From Ectorhizobium quercum (GTDB lineage Bacteria; Pseudomonadota; Alphaproteobacteria; Rhizobiales; Rhizobiaceae), in assembly GCF_026552795.1 (NCBI RefSeq), contig NZ_JANFPI010000004.1, positions 248,001 through 312,000 on the forward strand: a DNA stretch of 64,000 nt, read 5' to 3'. Position 1 is the first letter of the stretch. Each line of letters begins with the position of its first letter. The position numbers and the translations under genes were made by a program. Of this stretch, positions 37,238 to 46,585 are shown in pieces. The notes beneath the pieces are model-generated. The model saw nothing but the letters and a program-made list of their open reading frames with translations, was not told the DNA's origin and searched no databases.

Positions 37238-38302
37238 ATGCCGAGAATTACACTGAGACAATTGCTTGATCACGCAGCCGAGAACAACTACGCGGTGCCT
37301 GCGTTCAACATCAACAACATGGAGCAGGCACTGGCGATCATGGCTGCCGCCAGCGAGTGCAGCGCGCCCGTCATCCTTCAGGCCTCGCGCGGCGCGCGCG
37401 CCTATGCCAACGATATCATGCTGCGCCACATCATCGACGCGGTGACGGAGATCTACCCGCAGATCCCCGTCTGCATGCACCTCGACCACGGCAACGAGTT
37501 CAAGACGTGCCAGAGCGCGATGGATTCCGGCTTCACCTCGGTGATGATGGACGGTTCGCTGCTCGCCGACGGCAAGACCCCGGCCGACTGGGACTACAAT
37601 GTCGGCGTGACCAGATCGGTCGTCGAGGAAGCGCATCGCCGCGGCATTTCGGTCGAGGGCGAGCTGGGCGTGCTGGGTTCGCTCGAAACGGGCGGCGGCG
37701 AGCAGGAAGACGGCCACGGCGCCGAGGGCGTGCTGAGCCACGACCAGCTTCTGACCGATCCCGACGAGGCGCTGAAATTCGTGGCCGCCACCAAGGTCGA
37801 TGCGCTGGCCGTGGCGATGGGCACGTCGCACGGCGCTTACAAGTTCACCAAGAAGCCGGACGGCTCCGTGCTGGCCATGCACGTCATCGAGGCGATCCAC
37901 CGCAAGCTGCCGAACACCCATCTGGTGATGCACGGCTCCTCCAGCGTTCCGCAGGAGCTTCAGGATATCATCAACGCGCATGGCGGCGACATCAAGCCGA
38001 CCTGGGGCGTGCCGGTGGAGGAAATCCAGCGCGGCATCAAGTTCGGCGTCCGCAAGGTCAACATCGATACCGATTGCCGTCTGGCGATGACCGGCCAGAT
38101 CCGCAAGGTGTTCTTCACCAACCCGGCCGAGTTCGACCCGCGCAAGTACCTGAAGCCGGCGATGGACGCCGTGACCAAGCTGTGCAAGCAGCGCTTCGAG
38201 GAATTCGGCACCGCCGGCCATGCCGGCAGCATCACGCCCATCCCGCTGGAGGAGATGGCGAAGCGCTACGCCGACGGAAAGCTGGAGCCGGCCTTCGGCT
38301 GA
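37238..38302 (+). CDS. Class II fructose-bisphosphate aldolase
   Basis: A 354-residue zinc-dependent aldolase. The start [21 protein letters not shown] with catalytic Asp83 and zinc ligand His84, and [16 protein letters not shown] mark the CbbA-type subclass of class II enzymes. [10 protein letters not shown] and MHGSSSVP hold the second and third zinc histidines, and [11 protein letters not shown] the phosphate site. It splits fructose-1,6-bisphosphate in glycolysis or forms it in gluconeogenesis or the Calvin cycle. AGGAAG precedes the ATG. No other cbb gene is present, and two terminators follow. Confidence 0.94.
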   Translation: MPRITLRQLLDHAAENNYAVPAFNINNMEQALAIMAAASECSAPVILQASRGARAYANDIMLRHIIDAVTEIYPQIPVCMHLDHGNEFKTCQSAMDSGFTSVMMDGSLLADGKTPADWDYNVGVTRSVVEEAHRRGISVEGELGVLGSLETGGGEQEDGHGAEGVLSHDQLLTDPDEALKFVAATKVDALAVAMGTSHGAYKFTKKPDGSVLAMHVIEAIHRKLPNTHLVMHGSSSVPQELQDIINAHGGDIKPTWGVPVEEIQRGIKFGVRKVNIDTDCRLAMTGQIRKVFFTNPAEFDPRKYLKPAMDAVTKLCKQRFEEFGTAGHAGSITPIPLEEMAKRYADGKLEPAFG

Positions 38303-38328
38303 CGCGCCGGACGCTCCCGCCTATGAAC

Positions 38329-38366
38329 GAGCCGGCATGTCATGAGGCTTGCCGGCTCAGATTTTT
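38329..38366 (+). terminator. Rho-independent terminator of the aldolase gene
   Basis: GAGCCGGCA (38329-38337) pairs perfectly with TGCCGGCTC (38350-38358), followed after AGA by TTTTT (38362-38366), 27 bases past the aldolase stop. Confidence 0.8.
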
Positions 38367-38389
38367 ACAAAGAGCGTATCACTCTCTTC

Positions 38390-38480
38390 CGTCATGGTCG
38401 GGCTTGACCCGACCATCCACCGCGCCGCTTGCGGCGTGGACCCTCGGGTCGAGCCCGAGGGTGACGAAGGAGAGGGTTGG
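38390..38480 (-). repeat. Dispersed palindromic intergenic repeat, copy 2
   Basis: Same element as at 16018-16140 but in opposite orientation. Bases 38390-38439 equal the reverse complement of 16079-16128 over 50 bases; the remainder (CTCGGGTCGAGCCCGAGGG) is a matching palindromic arm with changes. It is bracketed by two terminators with the same stem. Confidence 0.85.
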
Positions 38481-38490
38481 CAATACACTG

Positions 38491-38522
38491 AGCCGGCAAG
38501 TCGCCTGACGTGCCGGCTTTTT
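38491..38522 (+). terminator. Second terminator hairpin
   Basis: AGCCGGCA (38491-38498) pairs with TGCCGGCT (38511-38518) followed by TTTTT. The stem sequence is the same as in the terminator at 38329, so the pair looks like a duplicated terminator around the repeat. It may also act near the convergent AttH-like gene. Confidence 0.7.
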
Positions 38523-38541
38523 CGTGCCGGTGAAAACGGCG

Positions 38542-39627
38542 TTACTCGTATCCGGTCATTTCCAGATAGCCCTCTCCCGGCAGGGAGCCGGTGACGCGCA
38601 CCGGGCCTTCCCAGTAGGGAAAGCGGCCGTCCATCCAGGCGGCGTCGTTCAGCGCCCTGACGGTGACGTCGAGACCGCGCGCCGGCAGTTGCACCCGCCA
38701 GACGACCGGGATCGTCCGGCCCGCGACGGTCGCGGTCCCCTGCGGCGTCAGCTTCAGGTCGTCGGGGCCGAGGGGCGACGGCGTGCCGTCGGGCGCAATC
38801 CAGGTGCCGGATGTGAAGGCCCCGCCGTCCCTCTGCCGCAGCCGGAAGCCCATCATCCTGTCGCCGGTCTCGAAATGCAGCGAGAACCAGTCCCAGCCGG
38901 TCTGGTCGGCGGCCAGCGGCTGGCTCGACCATTCGCGGTCGAGCCACGCCTTGCCGGTGACGGAAACCGTCCGTCCGCCAATCTCTATCGTGCCGGACGC
39001 CTCGTAGAACGGCTGCGAATAATAGTAGCTCGCCTGCCCGCTCTGCGATTTCACCGAATAGCCGCCGTCGCCGTGGCGCACCAGCGGACCCTTTGCCTCC
39101 AGCGTCAGGTCGTAGCGGAAATCGCCGCCGCCGGCCGCCATGTCGAGCCTGTCCAGCGCATCGCCGGATGCGGCGCCCGGCGGAGCGGCAAGCCGCCATT
39201 CGTCGATCCAGGCCGCGAAGGGTTGCGCCGTCGCGCCGGCCTCGCCGGTGCCGCCGCGGGACAGGCGCTCGGCGGAATGATGCGCGTCGGGCGTCGTCAG
39301 TCCGGCATGGCCCATCCACAGCTGCGGGCTCGACCAGCCCTCGGTCTCGCGCGGTGCCGCCGCCGAGCGGAACAGCGTCCATTGCGCGCCGTAATCGCGG
39401 CCGTCCTCGCCCTTGAGAACGGCGGTCACATACCACCACTCGATGCGGAATTCGGGATGCGGGCCGTGATCGCGCGGAAATGCGAGCGCCGTGCCGCGCT
39501 CCGGCACGGCAAACCCCTGCGCATCGCCGCCGAGCCCGGCGAAGCCCTGCGCGAGGGCGGCGGCGCATCCCCATATGAGGAAGGCCGCTGCGGCCACCGT
39601 TTTCCGGGCGATGTCCCTAACGTTCAT
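38542..39627 (-). CDS. AttH-like lipocalin (CrtC-fold) exported protein
   Basis: A 361-residue protein with a signal peptide (hydrophobic 8-25, ALAQG). RIEWWYVTAVLKGEDGRDYG and GKAWLDREWSS with GWDWFSLHFE are the two lipocalin-domain signatures of the AttH / carotenoid 1,2-hydratase-like family. Members are typically encoded, as here, beside a LolD-like ATPase and an FtsX-like permease and are taken to handle a lipid-like ligand in the periplasm. The true ligand is unknown; carotenoid hydration is not implied. It overlaps the permease stop by 11 bases. Confidence 0.85.
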   Translation of the reverse strand: MNVRDIARKTVAAAAFLIWGCAAALAQGFAGLGGDAQGFAVPERGTALAFPRDHGPHPEFRIEWWYVTAVLKGEDGRDYGAQWTLFRSAAAPRETEGWSSPQLWMGHAGLTTPDAHHSAERLSRGGTGEAGATAQPFAAWIDEWRLAAPPGAASGDALDRLDMAAGGGDFRYDLTLEAKGPLVRHGDGGYSVKSQSGQASYYYSQPFYEASGTIEIGGRTVSVTGKAWLDREWSSQPLAADQTGWDWFSLHFETGDRMMGFRLRQRDGGAFTSGTWIAPDGTPSPLGPDDLKLTPQGTATVAGRTIPVVWRVQLPARGLDVTVRALNDAAWMDGRFPYWEGPVRVTGSLPGEGYLEMTGYE

Positions 39628-42025
39628 GGGCGAACACCTTCAGCAGATCGGCGGGCGCGACCCGCGACAGCCGGACGAGCGGCAGGGCCGCCGCAACCAG
39701 CGCCGCCGCGACCGCGAAGCCGGCGAGCATCATCCAGTCGCGCGGGAAGAGCCTGAGCGGCAGCCGCCATCCGAAGGCCTCGACATTGACGATGGCGAGC
39801 AGCACCCAGGCGAGCGCCACCCCGACCGGGATGGCCAGCAGAAGCGTCGCGACCACCAGCAGGACCGTTTTCAGAAGCTCCAGACCGGCGAGCGACGCGC
39901 GGGTGAAACCCATCGCCCAGACCGGCGCGAGCTGCGGCAGGCGCATGCCCGAAAGCGTCGTCATGCTGGCGAACAGCGCGATGCCCGCAACCCCGAGCGT
40001 CAGCACGTTCAGCGCCGCCGTCACCGCGAATGTCTGCTCGAAGATCGCCAGCGACCGCGCCTTGATCGAGGCCTGGTCGGTGACGTTGGCCGGGCCGAGG
40101 CCGAACGTGGTTTCGAGCCCCTGCCTCAGCGCCGGAACGGTGTCGGGTGGCGCCCTCACCCCGAAGCGCAGCACGGGCGTGCCGGGAAAATACCGGGTGA
40201 AGAGGCCGATGCCGATCATCGCCTGACCGGACGGATTGCCGTAATCCGAATAGACGCCGACGATCTCCGGCGCGAGGCCGTCCGGCAGGGTGAGCCGCTC
40301 GCCGAGGCGCAGACCGTTTCGGCGGTAGAGCTGTTCGTTGACGAGCAGGCCGTCGCCCGCCCGCACCCGGTCCCATGCATCGGGCATCGCGTCCAGAAGC
40401 GGCCAACGGTCGCGGTAGGTGGCATGGTCGGCCACGCCGTAGATCTGCCCCGGCTGGCCGCCGAGGTCCGCCGCGACATCGACCATCGGCAGGACGGCAT
40501 CGGCGCGGGCGGCGAGCCAGACCGACACCGCGCGCGCTTCGTCCTCGTTGCGCGCCGTCACGTAAAGCTCGGAGGCCAGCCGCTGGTCCAGCCAGCCGGT
40601 GAAGGTGGTGCGGAAGCTCGCCACCATCGTGCTGACGCCGACATTGGCGGAAAAGGCGAGCATCAGCGCCATGAAGGCAAGCGCGAGGCCGGGGATCTGC
40701 TGGCGGGTATCCGCCCAGAACCATTGCGTCCGCACCCCGGTCGACCAGCGTTCCGCAAGGCCGAGGGCCGCGTCGAGTACGCCCGGCCACAGCAGCGCCG
40801 CGCCGAGCAGCAGAAAGGCGAGCACGGCAAAGCCGGCAGGCAGGCCCTCGCCGGCAAGCGCTAGCAGCCCCGCCGCGGCCAGAAGCGCGAGTGCTACGCC
40901 CGACTGGACCGCGAGCATGCGCCGGGAGGTGCGGGCCCAGGCGCGCGGCCGGCCCGAGGCGAGCGGCGGCAGGCGCGATATGCGCCAGAGACTGCCGCCG
41001 GCCGAAAGCAAGGTTCCGCCGACCGAGATCGCAAGGCCGCTCGCGATCCATTGCGGGCGCAGCGAAAGGGTGCCGTCGACGGCAGCGCCGTAAAGCGCGT
41101 TCAGCGTGCCGGCGACGCCCGGCATGAGCAGCGAGGCGACGACGAAGCCGAGTGCCAGGCCGGCGAGACCTGCGGCAAGGGAGAAGACCAGCAGTTCGGC
41201 AAGGACCAGTGCCACGAGCATGCGCGCCGTCAGCCCCAGCGCCCTCAGGATCCGGAAGGTCGGCCGCCGCTGCTCGAAGGCGAGGCCGATGGCCGAATAG
41301 ACGATGAACAGCCCGACGATGAAGGCGAGGAAGCCGAAGGCCGTCAGGTTGAGGTGGAAACTCTCGGTCAGGCGGCCGATATCGGTGCCGCCGTCCGGCG
41401 GGCGGAGCGTCAGGCCGGACGCGACGTCGTCGAGGGCGGGGCGTCCCGCCGGCTGGTCGGGCAGGACGATCAGCCGCGTCAGCCGCCCCGGCCTGTCAAG
41501 AAGCTGCTGGGCGATGCCGATGTCGGCAAGCGCGGTTCCGGGCAGAAGGCCCGGGTCCGCCCGCAGCGGCGGCGTTCCGGCCTCGTCCAGCTCCGCCAGC
41601 GTGGCGGGCGCGACATGGACGAGCCCCGGCGGGGTGATGAAGGCGAGCAGGTCGTCCGCCGTGCCGGGCATGGAGGCTGTCGTTCCCGCCGGCATGGAAA
41701 CGGGGTCGATCCCGACGAGATGGAGGCGCCGGCCGCCGGCCCGCCACTCGCCTTCGATGATCGGGGCGACGCGCCACCCGGCCCGGCGCAGCGCGATATA
41801 GGTCTCTTCGGCGATGTCGCGCCCGCCGGACGGCACCAGCGTGGCGAACCGGTCCTGTCCCAGCAGGGCGGCGGCGCGGTCGTAGCTGGCGCGGGCCTCG
41901 GCATTGATCGCCTGCACGCCGGACCACAGCGCGGTGGCGAGGCACAGGCCGATAAGTAGCATGGCAAGCTGGAGCCGGTGCCGGCGCCAGTGGGACAGGA
42001 GTGCGGCAAGCCCCGCGCCGATCAT
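39617..42025 (-). CDS. FtsX-like ABC transporter permease
   Basis: An 802-residue permease with two FtsX domains: one helix near the N-terminus, a large periplasmic domain, three helices around 250-370, two more around 400-450, then a second periplasmic domain and three closing helices. The end LSRVAPADLLKVF is typical. Such permeases power lipid, lipoprotein or peptide movement from the membrane rather than classic uptake. The ATG at 42025 overlaps the ATPase stop by four bases. It forms an operon with the ATPase upstream and the AttH-like protein downstream. Confidence 0.88.
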   Translation of the reverse strand: MIGAGLAALLSHWRRHRLQLAMLLIGLCLATALWSGVQAINAEARASYDRAAALLGQDRFATLVPSGGRDIAEETYIALRRAGWRVAPIIEGEWRAGGRRLHLVGIDPVSMPAGTTASMPGTADDLLAFITPPGLVHVAPATLAELDEAGTPPLRADPGLLPGTALADIGIAQQLLDRPGRLTRLIVLPDQPAGRPALDDVASGLTLRPPDGGTDIGRLTESFHLNLTAFGFLAFIVGLFIVYSAIGLAFEQRRPTFRILRALGLTARMLVALVLAELLVFSLAAGLAGLALGFVVASLLMPGVAGTLNALYGAAVDGTLSLRPQWIASGLAISVGGTLLSAGGSLWRISRLPPLASGRPRAWARTSRRMLAVQSGVALALLAAAGLLALAGEGLPAGFAVLAFLLLGAALLWPGVLDAALGLAERWSTGVRTQWFWADTRQQIPGLALAFMALMLAFSANVGVSTMVASFRTTFTGWLDQRLASELYVTARNEDEARAVSVWLAARADAVLPMVDVAADLGGQPGQIYGVADHATYRDRWPLLDAMPDAWDRVRAGDGLLVNEQLYRRNGLRLGERLTLPDGLAPEIVGVYSDYGNPSGQAMIGIGLFTRYFPGTPVLRFGVRAPPDTVPALRQGLETTFGLGPANVTDQASIKARSLAIFEQTFAVTAALNVLTLGVAGIALFASMTTLSGMRLPQLAPVWAMGFTRASLAGLELLKTVLLVVATLLLAIPVGVALAWVLLAIVNVEAFGWRLPLRLFPRDWMMLAGFAVAAALVAAALPLVRLSRVAPADLLKVFAHER

Positions 42026-42693
42026 GCGAGAATACGCCCGCCGGTGAGCGTCACCTGGCGGTCGAGCCGCTGCGCCAGCCGGGCGGAATGCGTGACCATC
42101 AGCAGGGCGGCGGCACTTTCCCGCAACAGGTCGAGAAACAGCGCCATCACCGCGTCGCCATTGGCCTCGTCGAGGTTTCCGGTCGGCTCGTCGGCGAGGA
42201 TCAGCGGCGGGCGGGCGGCAAGCGTCCGGCCGATGGCGACCCGCTGCTGCTGGCCGCCGGAAAGCTGTTCCGGGTAGCGCCCAAGGAGCGGCGTGAGCCC
42301 GAGACGCCCGGCAAGGCGGTTTTCCCATGCGGGGTCGGATCGGCCGGCCAGACGGGCATGAAAGGAAAGGTTGGCGGCGACCGTCAGCGAGGGAATGAGG
42401 TTGAACTGCTGGAAGACGATGCCGACCAGCGTGCGGCGCACGCCGGCCCGGCCGCTTTCGCTCATGGCCGACACGTCGCGGCCGGCAATGGCGACGCTGC
42501 CTTCGTCCGGCGTGTCGAGGGCGGCCGCCAGATGCAGGAGCGTGCTCTTGCCGCTGCCGGATTCGCCCGTCAGCGCAAGGCTTTGCCCGGCAACGAGCGT
42601 CAGGTCGATATCCTTCAGAACCGTCAGCGGCCCTTCCGCCGTCTGATAGCGCTTGCCGACGGACCGCAGCACCAGAACCATCTCGCTCTTCAT
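42022..42693 (-). CDS. LolD/MacB-type ABC transporter ATP-binding protein
   Basis: A 223-residue ATPase: Walker [13 protein letters not shown] near 44, Q-loop VFQQFNLIPSLTV, signature [13 protein letters not shown] and Walker B LILADEPTGNLD. LIPSLTVAANL and ADEPTGNLDE are typical of the LolD/MacB/FtsE group that pairs with FtsX permeases. The first gene of the three-gene operon. A Met four codons in is a possible alternative start; neither has a strong ribosome site. Confidence 0.9.
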   Translation of the reverse strand: MKSEMVLVLRSVGKRYQTAEGPLTVLKDIDLTLVAGQSLALTGESGSGKSTLLHLAAALDTPDEGSVAIAGRDVSAMSESGRAGVRRTLVGIVFQQFNLIPSLTVAANLSFHARLAGRSDPAWENRLAGRLGLTPLLGRYPEQLSGGQQQRVAIGRTLAARPPLILADEPTGNLDEANGDAVMALFLDLLRESAAALLMVTHSARLAQRLDRQVTLTGGRILA

Positions 42694-42780
42694 CCCATGC
42701 TCGTGAACGCACGGATCCTTGATAGCATCGCCGGCGGCCAGAGTCCTTCCCGCTTTGCGCGGGAGGACTGTTTCCCGCGC

Positions 42781-43572
42781 TCAGTGATGGGCGAGGATTT
42801 CTCCGAGAAAGGCGCGCGTTCGTTCGTGGGCGGGATGGCGGAAGAAGGTCTCGGGATCGTTTTCTTCGATGATCATGCCGTCGGCCATGAAGATGACGCG
42901 GTCGGCGACCTGCCGGGCGAAGCCCATTTCATGGGTGACGCAGATCATGGTCATGCCGTCGCGGGCGAGCGAGACCATCGTGTCGAGCACCTCCTTGACC
43001 ATTTCGGGATCGAGGGCCGAGGTCGGCTCGTCGAACAGCATGGCCTTCGGCTCCATGCACAGCGCCCGGGCGATCGCCACGCGCTGCTGCTGGCCGCCGG
43101 AAAGCTGGGCGGGATATTTGTCGGCCTGATCGCCGATGCGGACGCGCTCCAGATATTTGCGCGCCGTGGCCTCGGCTTCCGCGCGGCGAAGCTTGCGGAC
43201 GCGCATCGGGGCGAGGATGCAGTTTTCCAGCACGGTCTTGTGGGGAAACAGGTTGAACTGCTGGAACACCATGCCCACCTCGCGGCGCACCGCGTCGACC
43301 GCTTCCTGGCTGTGGCTGAGCCGGTGGCCGGCCACGACGATCTCGCCGCTCTGGACGGCTTCCAGATGATTGATGCAGCGGATGAGCGTCGACTTGCCCG
43401 ACCCGGAGGGGCCGCACAGCACGATCTTCTCGCCCTGAGCGACCGTCAGGTTGACGTTCTTGAGGGCGTGGAAGGCGGCGTACCATTTTTCGATGGCGCG
43501 CATTTCGATCATCGGCGGGACGGCGGGGCCGGGGACGGCGCCGGCAGTCTGCCCGGTCGGGGTGATGGTCAT
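42781..43572 (-). CDS. Polar amino-acid type ABC transporter ATP-binding protein
   Basis: A 263-residue ATPase of the GlnQ/HisP group: Walker [49 protein letters not shown] and [14 protein letters not shown]. The first 22 residues are extra and may be a wrong start; [10 protein letters not shown] at residue 21 is the usual beginning. It is the last gene of the eight-gene operon and serves the two permeases just upstream and the binding protein at 48174. Though the class is called polar amino acid, the operon context points to another small organic solute. Confidence 0.92.
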   Translation of the reverse strand: MTITPTGQTAGAVPGPAVPPMIEMRAIEKWYAAFHALKNVNLTVAQGEKIVLCGPSGSGKSTLIRCINHLEAVQSGEIVVAGHRLSHSQEAVDAVRREVGMVFQQFNLFPHKTVLENCILAPMRVRKLRRAEAEATARKYLERVRIGDQADKYPAQLSGGQQQRVAIARALCMEPKAMLFDEPTSALDPEMVKEVLDTMVSLARDGMTMICVTHEMGFARQVADRVIFMADGMIIEENDPETFFRHPAHERTRAFLGEILAHH

Positions 43573-43585
43573 TGGTTCCTCTCCT

Positions 43586-44230
43586 TTACTTTGCAGTGCC
43601 CGCGCCCAGGCGCCGTTCGAGATAGCGGCCCCACAGCGAAAGCGGCCAGCACAGGGCGAAATACAGGGCGCCCACGACGGCGAAGACGAGCAGCGGCCTG
43701 TAGATCTGGTTCGAGACGATGGTGCCGGCGCGGGCCAGTTCGATGAAGCCGACGATGGCGGCCAGCGACGTGCCCTTGAGAAGCTGCACGAGAAAGCCGA
43801 CGGTGGCCGGCAGCGACAGCTTGAACGCCTGCGGCAGCACGATGTCCACCATCAGGCTGAACGTGTGCAGCCCCAGCGCATGGGCGGCCTCGCTCTGGCC
43901 GCGCGGCACGGCCTGGATGGCGCCGCGCCAGATCTCGCCGAGAAAGGCGGAGGCATGCGCGGTGAGCGCCACGGCCACCGCACCCCAGGCGGGCAGGTCG
44001 AAGCCGAGCAGCGGCAGGCCGAAATAGGCGACGAAAAGCTGCATCAGCAGCGGCGTTCCCTGAAACAGCCCGATCCACGCGACTGCCGGAATCCTGAGCC
44101 ACGGCGACGGCGAAACCCGCATCAGCGCGATCAGGATGCCGAAGGTGATGCCGCCGGCGAAGCCGATGGCGGTGAGGAACAGCGTCCACTTCAGTCCCTG
44201 AAGAAGATAGGTGAATTCCTGGATGCCCAT
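43586..44230 (-). CDS. Amino-acid type ABC transporter permease 1
   Basis: A 214-residue HisM/GlnP-type permease with five helices. The coupling motif lies around [22 protein letters not shown], the EAA loop that docks to the ATPase. [15 protein letters not shown] text ([16 protein letters not shown]) is typical of the family. It is 12 bases from the paralogous permease and 13 from the ATPase gene, so the three are co-translated. Confidence 0.92.
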   Translation of the reverse strand: MGIQEFTYLLQGLKWTLFLTAIGFAGGITFGILIALMRVSPSPWLRIPAVAWIGLFQGTPLLMQLFVAYFGLPLLGFDLPAWGAVAVALTAHASAFLGEIWRGAIQAVPRGQSEAAHALGLHTFSLMVDIVLPQAFKLSLPATVGFLVQLLKGTSLAAIVGFIELARAGTIVSNQIYRPLLVFAVVGALYFALCWPLSLWGRYLERRLGAGTAK

Positions 44231-44242
44231 CGCGTATCCTCC

Positions 44243-44905
44243 TCAGCGTACCGGATAATTGAATGCACGCCGGCCGATGGCGGCCAGAAACCACATCGTG
44301 ATGAGCGAGATCACCAGATAGATCCCGGTCAGCGTGAAATAGACCTCGAAGCTGCGGAACGTTTCCGCCTCGACGCGCTGGCCGACGGAGGTGAGTTCGT
44401 AGGCCGAGATCGAGGTGCAGATCGCCGTCGTCAGCGTCAGCAGGATGAACTGGCTGCAAAGCGACGGGTAGATCGCCCGGATCGCCGGTTTGAGGATGAT
44501 CAGGCGGAACACGTCGCGCTTGTGAAGCCCGAGCGCCAGCCCCGCCTCCGTCTGGCCCTTCGGAATGCTTTCGACACCGCCGCGAATGATCTCGATGGCA
44601 TAGGCGCCGCCGTTCAGCCCCAGCGCGACGATGGCGGTCGTCGTCGGGTTGAGGCGGATGCCGGCCATCGGCAGCGCGAAGAACACGAAGTAGATCTGCA
44701 CCAGGAACGGCGTGTTGCGGATGATCTCCACGAAAGCGTTGACGATGAACGACGGCACCGGCCTCTGTGCCCGGAGAATGGCGACGCCGAGAACGCCGAT
44801 GATCATGGCGAGGATCATCCCCGCGACGGCCAGGAACAGCGTGCCGAACGTGCCGAAAAGCAACGCCTGCCAGGCGTCGGTCACTACACTGAAATCGAGT
44901 GTCAT
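44243..44905 (-). CDS. Amino-acid type ABC transporter permease 2
   Basis: A 220-residue paralogue of the next permease. IRNTPFLVQIYFVFF is the family block and EIIRGGVESIPKGQTEAGLA the EAA coupling loop. Five helices are predicted. It begins 25 bases after the aldo/keto reductase stop. The two permeases form the heterodimeric channel. Confidence 0.92.
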   Translation of the reverse strand: MTLDFSVVTDAWQALLFGTFGTLFLAVAGMILAMIIGVLGVAILRAQRPVPSFIVNAFVEIIRNTPFLVQIYFVFFALPMAGIRLNPTTTAIVALGLNGGAYAIEIIRGGVESIPKGQTEAGLALGLHKRDVFRLIILKPAIRAIYPSLCSQFILLTLTTAICTSISAYELTSVGQRVEAETFRSFEVYFTLTGIYLVISLITMWFLAAIGRRAFNYPVR

Positions 44906-44930
44906 TGGCGTTTCCTCCCCCGCTGGCGGC

Positions 44931-45761
44931 TCAGTCGTCCCATTCCGGTTCCCAGTCGAAGCGGGAATAGCGCTCGCCCCGGGCGAGCCCGTGAATGGCG
45001 GCCATGTCTTCCGGCGACAGTTCGAAATCGAAGATGTCGATATTGGCGCGGATGTTGTCGATGCGCGACGAGCGCGGGATCGCGCCGACGCGATCCTGCT
45101 GGATCAGCCAGCGCAGCGTCACCTGCGCGGCCGACTTGCCGTATTTGCGGCCGAGTTCGTTGAGCAGCTCGCAGCCGAACACCTTGCCGCGCGCGATGGG
45201 CTGGTAGGCGTTGAGCAGCATGTCCGCCCGGCGCGTGCGTTCGAGCAGCGTCTGCTGCGAAAGGAAGGGATGGTACTCGACCTGATTGCAGAACAGGTCG
45301 GCCTTGTGGACGTCGAGCGCCTCGTCGAGAAGCTTGACCGTGAAGTTGCTGACGCCGATCAGGCGGGTCCTGCCCTTTGCCCGCTCTTCCGCGAAGGCCG
45401 CCAGCGTCTCGCCGAGCGGGATGTCGCGGGACGGCCAGTGGACGAGAAGCAGGTCCACCCGGTCGAGCGCGAGCCTTTCCAGGCTCTCCGCCACCCGGCG
45501 GGAAACGGTGTCCGGCGCAAGGTCGTTGAACCAGATCTTCGTCGTCACGAACAGATCGCCGCGCGGAACGCCGGAAGCGCGAAGGGCGCGCCCGACCTCC
45601 GCCTCGTTGCCGTAGCGGATCGCGGTGTCGATATGGCGATAGTCAAGGTCGAGCGCCGTGCGGATCGCCGCCTCGCCCTCGGGGCCGGTCAGTTCGAACG
45701 TGCCGAAGCCGAGAACGGGAATGGTCTCGCCCCGAATGGTCCTGGTCGTCGCTGCTGTCAT
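44931..45761 (-). CDS. Aldo/keto reductase
   Basis: A 276-residue TIM-barrel NADPH reductase. The catalytic tetrad is visible: Asp and Tyr in YRHIDTAIRYGNE, Lys in VTTKIW and His in LLVHWPS. GVSNF and the late IPRSSR segment bind the cofactor. Closest in look to 2,5-diketogluconate-reductase-like AKR5 members that act on sugar acids and small ketones. Its start overlaps the preceding TIM-barrel gene stop by four bases. In this operon it probably reduces or oxidises the substrate or an intermediate. Confidence 0.88.
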   Translation of the reverse strand: MTAATTRTIRGETIPVLGFGTFELTGPEGEAAIRTALDLDYRHIDTAIRYGNEAEVGRALRASGVPRGDLFVTTKIWFNDLAPDTVSRRVAESLERLALDRVDLLLVHWPSRDIPLGETLAAFAEERAKGRTRLIGVSNFTVKLLDEALDVHKADLFCNQVEYHPFLSQQTLLERTRRADMLLNAYQPIARGKVFGCELLNELGRKYGKSAAQVTLRWLIQQDRVGAIPRSSRIDNIRANIDIFDFELSPEDMAAIHGLARGERYSRFDWEPEWDD

Positions 45762-46585
45762 CGTCCATCCCCTGCAATGGCCGCTTCCAGTACGGAAAGG
45801 CTGGCCTGTCTCGTCCTTCCGGCCCATTCGGCCGGCGTGAGACCGGCCGAAAGCCGGTCGTTGGGAACCTCGACGGCCACCGGAAGATCCGCCGGCAGGG
45901 CCGCGAAGATGGCGCCGAGATCGATGGCGCCGTCGCCCGGCACCAGCCGCGCGTGGCGCGCCGCGAAGTTCAGCTCGTCGACATTCTCGGGAATGTCGGC
46001 CGGGCCGTCGCAGATCTGGGCATAATGCAGCCACGGCCGGGGAATGGAGGCGATCTCCTCCACCGGCGTTCGCGAGCGCGACACATGCAGCGCATCGACG
46101 ATGACGCCCTGATTGGGCCGGTCGGCGGCGTTGAGCACGCGCATCGCCGCGGCAAGATCGGGCAGCCGGGATTGCGGCATGAATTCCAGGTCCGCCGACA
46201 GGCCGAAATCCGCCGCCGTGTCGCACAGCGCCGCGAAGGAGGCTGTGAGCCGGGCCTCGTCCGGATCGTCGCCGGTGACGAGGATGACGCGGGCGCCGAG
46301 GTGCGCCGCGCAATCGAGGAACGGCAGGAAGGCGCTCGCATCGAAATGCGGCCCGATCCGGATCATCTCGACGTCGAAGATGTCCACGCCTTCGTCGTTG
46401 AGGAGCCGGCCGAGGTCGCGCATCCTGGCTGGCTCCTCCATCAGCGGAAAGGCGATGCCGCCGGGTGCCGCGGGCAGGAGGCGAAGGCCCAGATAGTCGT
46501 AGCCCGTCTCTGCCGCGACGCGCACCGCCTCCTCCGGCGGCGCGCCGAGGCAGGTCAGGAAGGAGAGCGAGAGTTTCCGCGTCAT
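45758..46585 (-). CDS. Xylose-isomerase-like TIM barrel protein (isomerase, epimerase or dehydratase)
   Basis: A 275-residue protein of the sugar phosphate isomerase/epimerase superfamily. Metal-binding acids are expected in DLEFMPQSR, VDALHVSRS and AVEVPND. The superfamily also includes 3-dehydroshikimate dehydratases (QuiC/AsbF type), which would fit its place next to a 3-dehydroquinate dehydratase. It is clearly paralogous to the protein at 51571 (shared SLxFLT, GYD-xGLRL, DALHxSRS, PGDG). Four-base overlaps tie it to both neighbours. The reaction is inferred. Confidence 0.8.
   Translation of the reverse strand: MTRKLSLSFLTCLGAPPEEAVRVAAETGYDYLGLRLLPAAPGGIAFPLMEEPARMRDLGRLLNDEGVDIFDVEMIRIGPHFDASAFLPFLDCAAHLGARVILVTGDDPDEARLTASFAALCDTAADFGLSADLEFMPQSRLPDLAAAMRVLNAADRPNQGVIVDALHVSRSRTPVEEIASIPRPWLHYAQICDGPADIPENVDELNFAARHARLVPGDGAIDLGAIFAALPADLPVAVEVPNDRLSAGLTPAEWAGRTRQASLSVLEAAIAGDGR

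Noticed and set aside
42781..44905. Plain amino-acid importer unrelated to the enzymes
   Set aside because: The permease genes follow the aldo/keto reductase gene at 25 bases and the binding protein heads the same run, so they are best read as one operon.
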